Of a stretch of DNA of 64,000 bases, positions 63,712 through 64,000 are shown piece by piece. Position 1 is the first letter of the stretch. Each line of letters begins with the position of its first letter. The notes below the pieces were generated by a model. That model saw nothing but the letters and a program-made list of their open reading frames with translations, was not told the DNA's origin and made no database searches. The position numbers and the translations under genes were made by a program. This DNA is from Acidobacteriota bacterium (GTDB lineage Bacteria > Acidobacteriota > UBA6911): the NCBI GenBank assembly GCA_012719455.1, contig JAAYAJ010000007.1, positions 20,502 to 84,501 of the forward strand, read 5' to 3'.

Positions 63712-63740
63712 TTGACCTTGATATATGGCGGTGCTAATAA
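63712..63740 (+). promoter_or_regulatory. Candidate promoter of the LysW-like gene
   Basis: TTGACC (63712-63717) is followed after 17 bases by TAATAA (63735-63740), close to the sigma-70 consensus. The start codon lies about 65 bases downstream, preceded by GGAGG. Confidence 0.6.
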
Positions 63741-63805
63741 TCTCCGGGTTGAGCCGTCAGCGGGTCTTCCCGGTCTCCCGGAATGCTTGAATTTGGAGGT
63801 ACACT

Positions 63806-64000
63806 GTGAGCTACTGCCCGGAATGCGAAACCGTGATCGAAGAGGACATTGAAGAAGTGGGTGAAATCCTCACCTGCCCCGAATGCGGGGTGGAACTCGA
63901 GGTGATTTCCCTCGATCCCCTGGAATTCGATCTCGCCCCGATCGACGACGAGGACGACGACTGGGACGACGACGAAGGGTATGACGACGAGGACGACGAC
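63806..64000 (+). CDS. lysW: LysW-like zinc-finger carrier-type protein, 3' end beyond window
   Basis: This gene is not in the ORF track. GTG 63806 follows GGAGG by seven bases. The open frame reaches the window edge (65 codons, no stop seen). Residues 1-40 read SYCPECETVIEEDIEEVGEI, then LTCPECGVELEVISLDPLEF, matching LysW: two CPEC-type knuckles, an acidic middle and EVISLDPL. LysW carries amino-adipate or glutamate on its C-terminal Glu (ending EDWGE) in lysine or arginine synthesis. Here DDDWDDDEGYDDEDDD follows, so the acidic tail is longer than usual, and the modified Glu cannot be identified in this window. The gene symbol is by resemblance only. Confidence 0.65.
   Translation, partial: MSYCPECETVIEEDIEEVGEILTCPECGVELEVISLDPLEFDLAPIDDEDDDWDDDEGYDDEDDD

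Overview
The window reads as a GC-rich bacterial chromosome segment, most likely from an Acidobacteriota or a close relative. This is an inference from gene content: an acidobacterial-type VWFA protein, two exported tannase-family proteins, a ceramidase-like protein, a bifunctional PGI/PMI and a LysW-like zinc finger. No rRNA gene is present to confirm it. There is one tRNA, and I found no CRISPR array, transposase, integrase or phage gene.

Layout. Positions 1-4638 (minus strand) hold a sucrose-type utilisation operon: GH13_18 sucrose phosphorylase, MFS transporter, exported ceramidase-like protein, and a PfkB sugar kinase cut by the window edge. Positions 5143-18988 (mostly plus) hold an exported hydrolase cluster: two tannase/feruloyl-esterase family proteins, a type-B carboxylesterase, a Tat-signal cupin, an SGNH lipoprotein, a tandem DUF3237-like protein, a MATE pump, a tandem NTF2-like protein and a dienelactone hydrolase. 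A divergent Tat-signal sugar-isomerase-like protein lies within it. Positions 18989-23469 (minus) are a tight operon of a glycyl-radical enzyme, its activase and an anSME-like SPASM radical-SAM protein. A solitary molybdenum hydroxylase large subunit follows at 23695-26169. Together these suggest anaerobic breakdown of small, possibly aromatic, molecules released by the exported esterases. That link is my inference.

Positions about 26.2-32.45 kb form a compositional island. Its right part, a GNAT-nitrilase fusion and an SLC13 permease, is strikingly AT-rich and looks acquired from a low-GC donor. An SLC12-like transporter sits on its left side.

From 32.6 kb rightwards the content becomes more core-like: MFS, AI-2E-type permease, SDR, tRNA-Asp with a terminator, an OmpA/PKD outer-membrane protein, a BNR-repeat protein next to a catalytically degenerate M16 protein, PGI/PMI, a TonB-C protein, HolC and a tandem jacalin protein. 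Housekeeping blocks follow: carB, ccsA-hemA-hemC-hemD, an M50 protease, scpA-scpB-rluB-ribE, plsC, metG, a NUDIX hydrolase, a VWFA protein and, at the right edge, a LysW-like protein.

The most notable observations are the glycyl-radical/SPASM operon, a RibBA homologue with substitutions in the active sites of both of its domains, the exported sugar-isomerase-like protein, several tandemly duplicated exported proteins, and the LysW-like protein with a long acidic tail.
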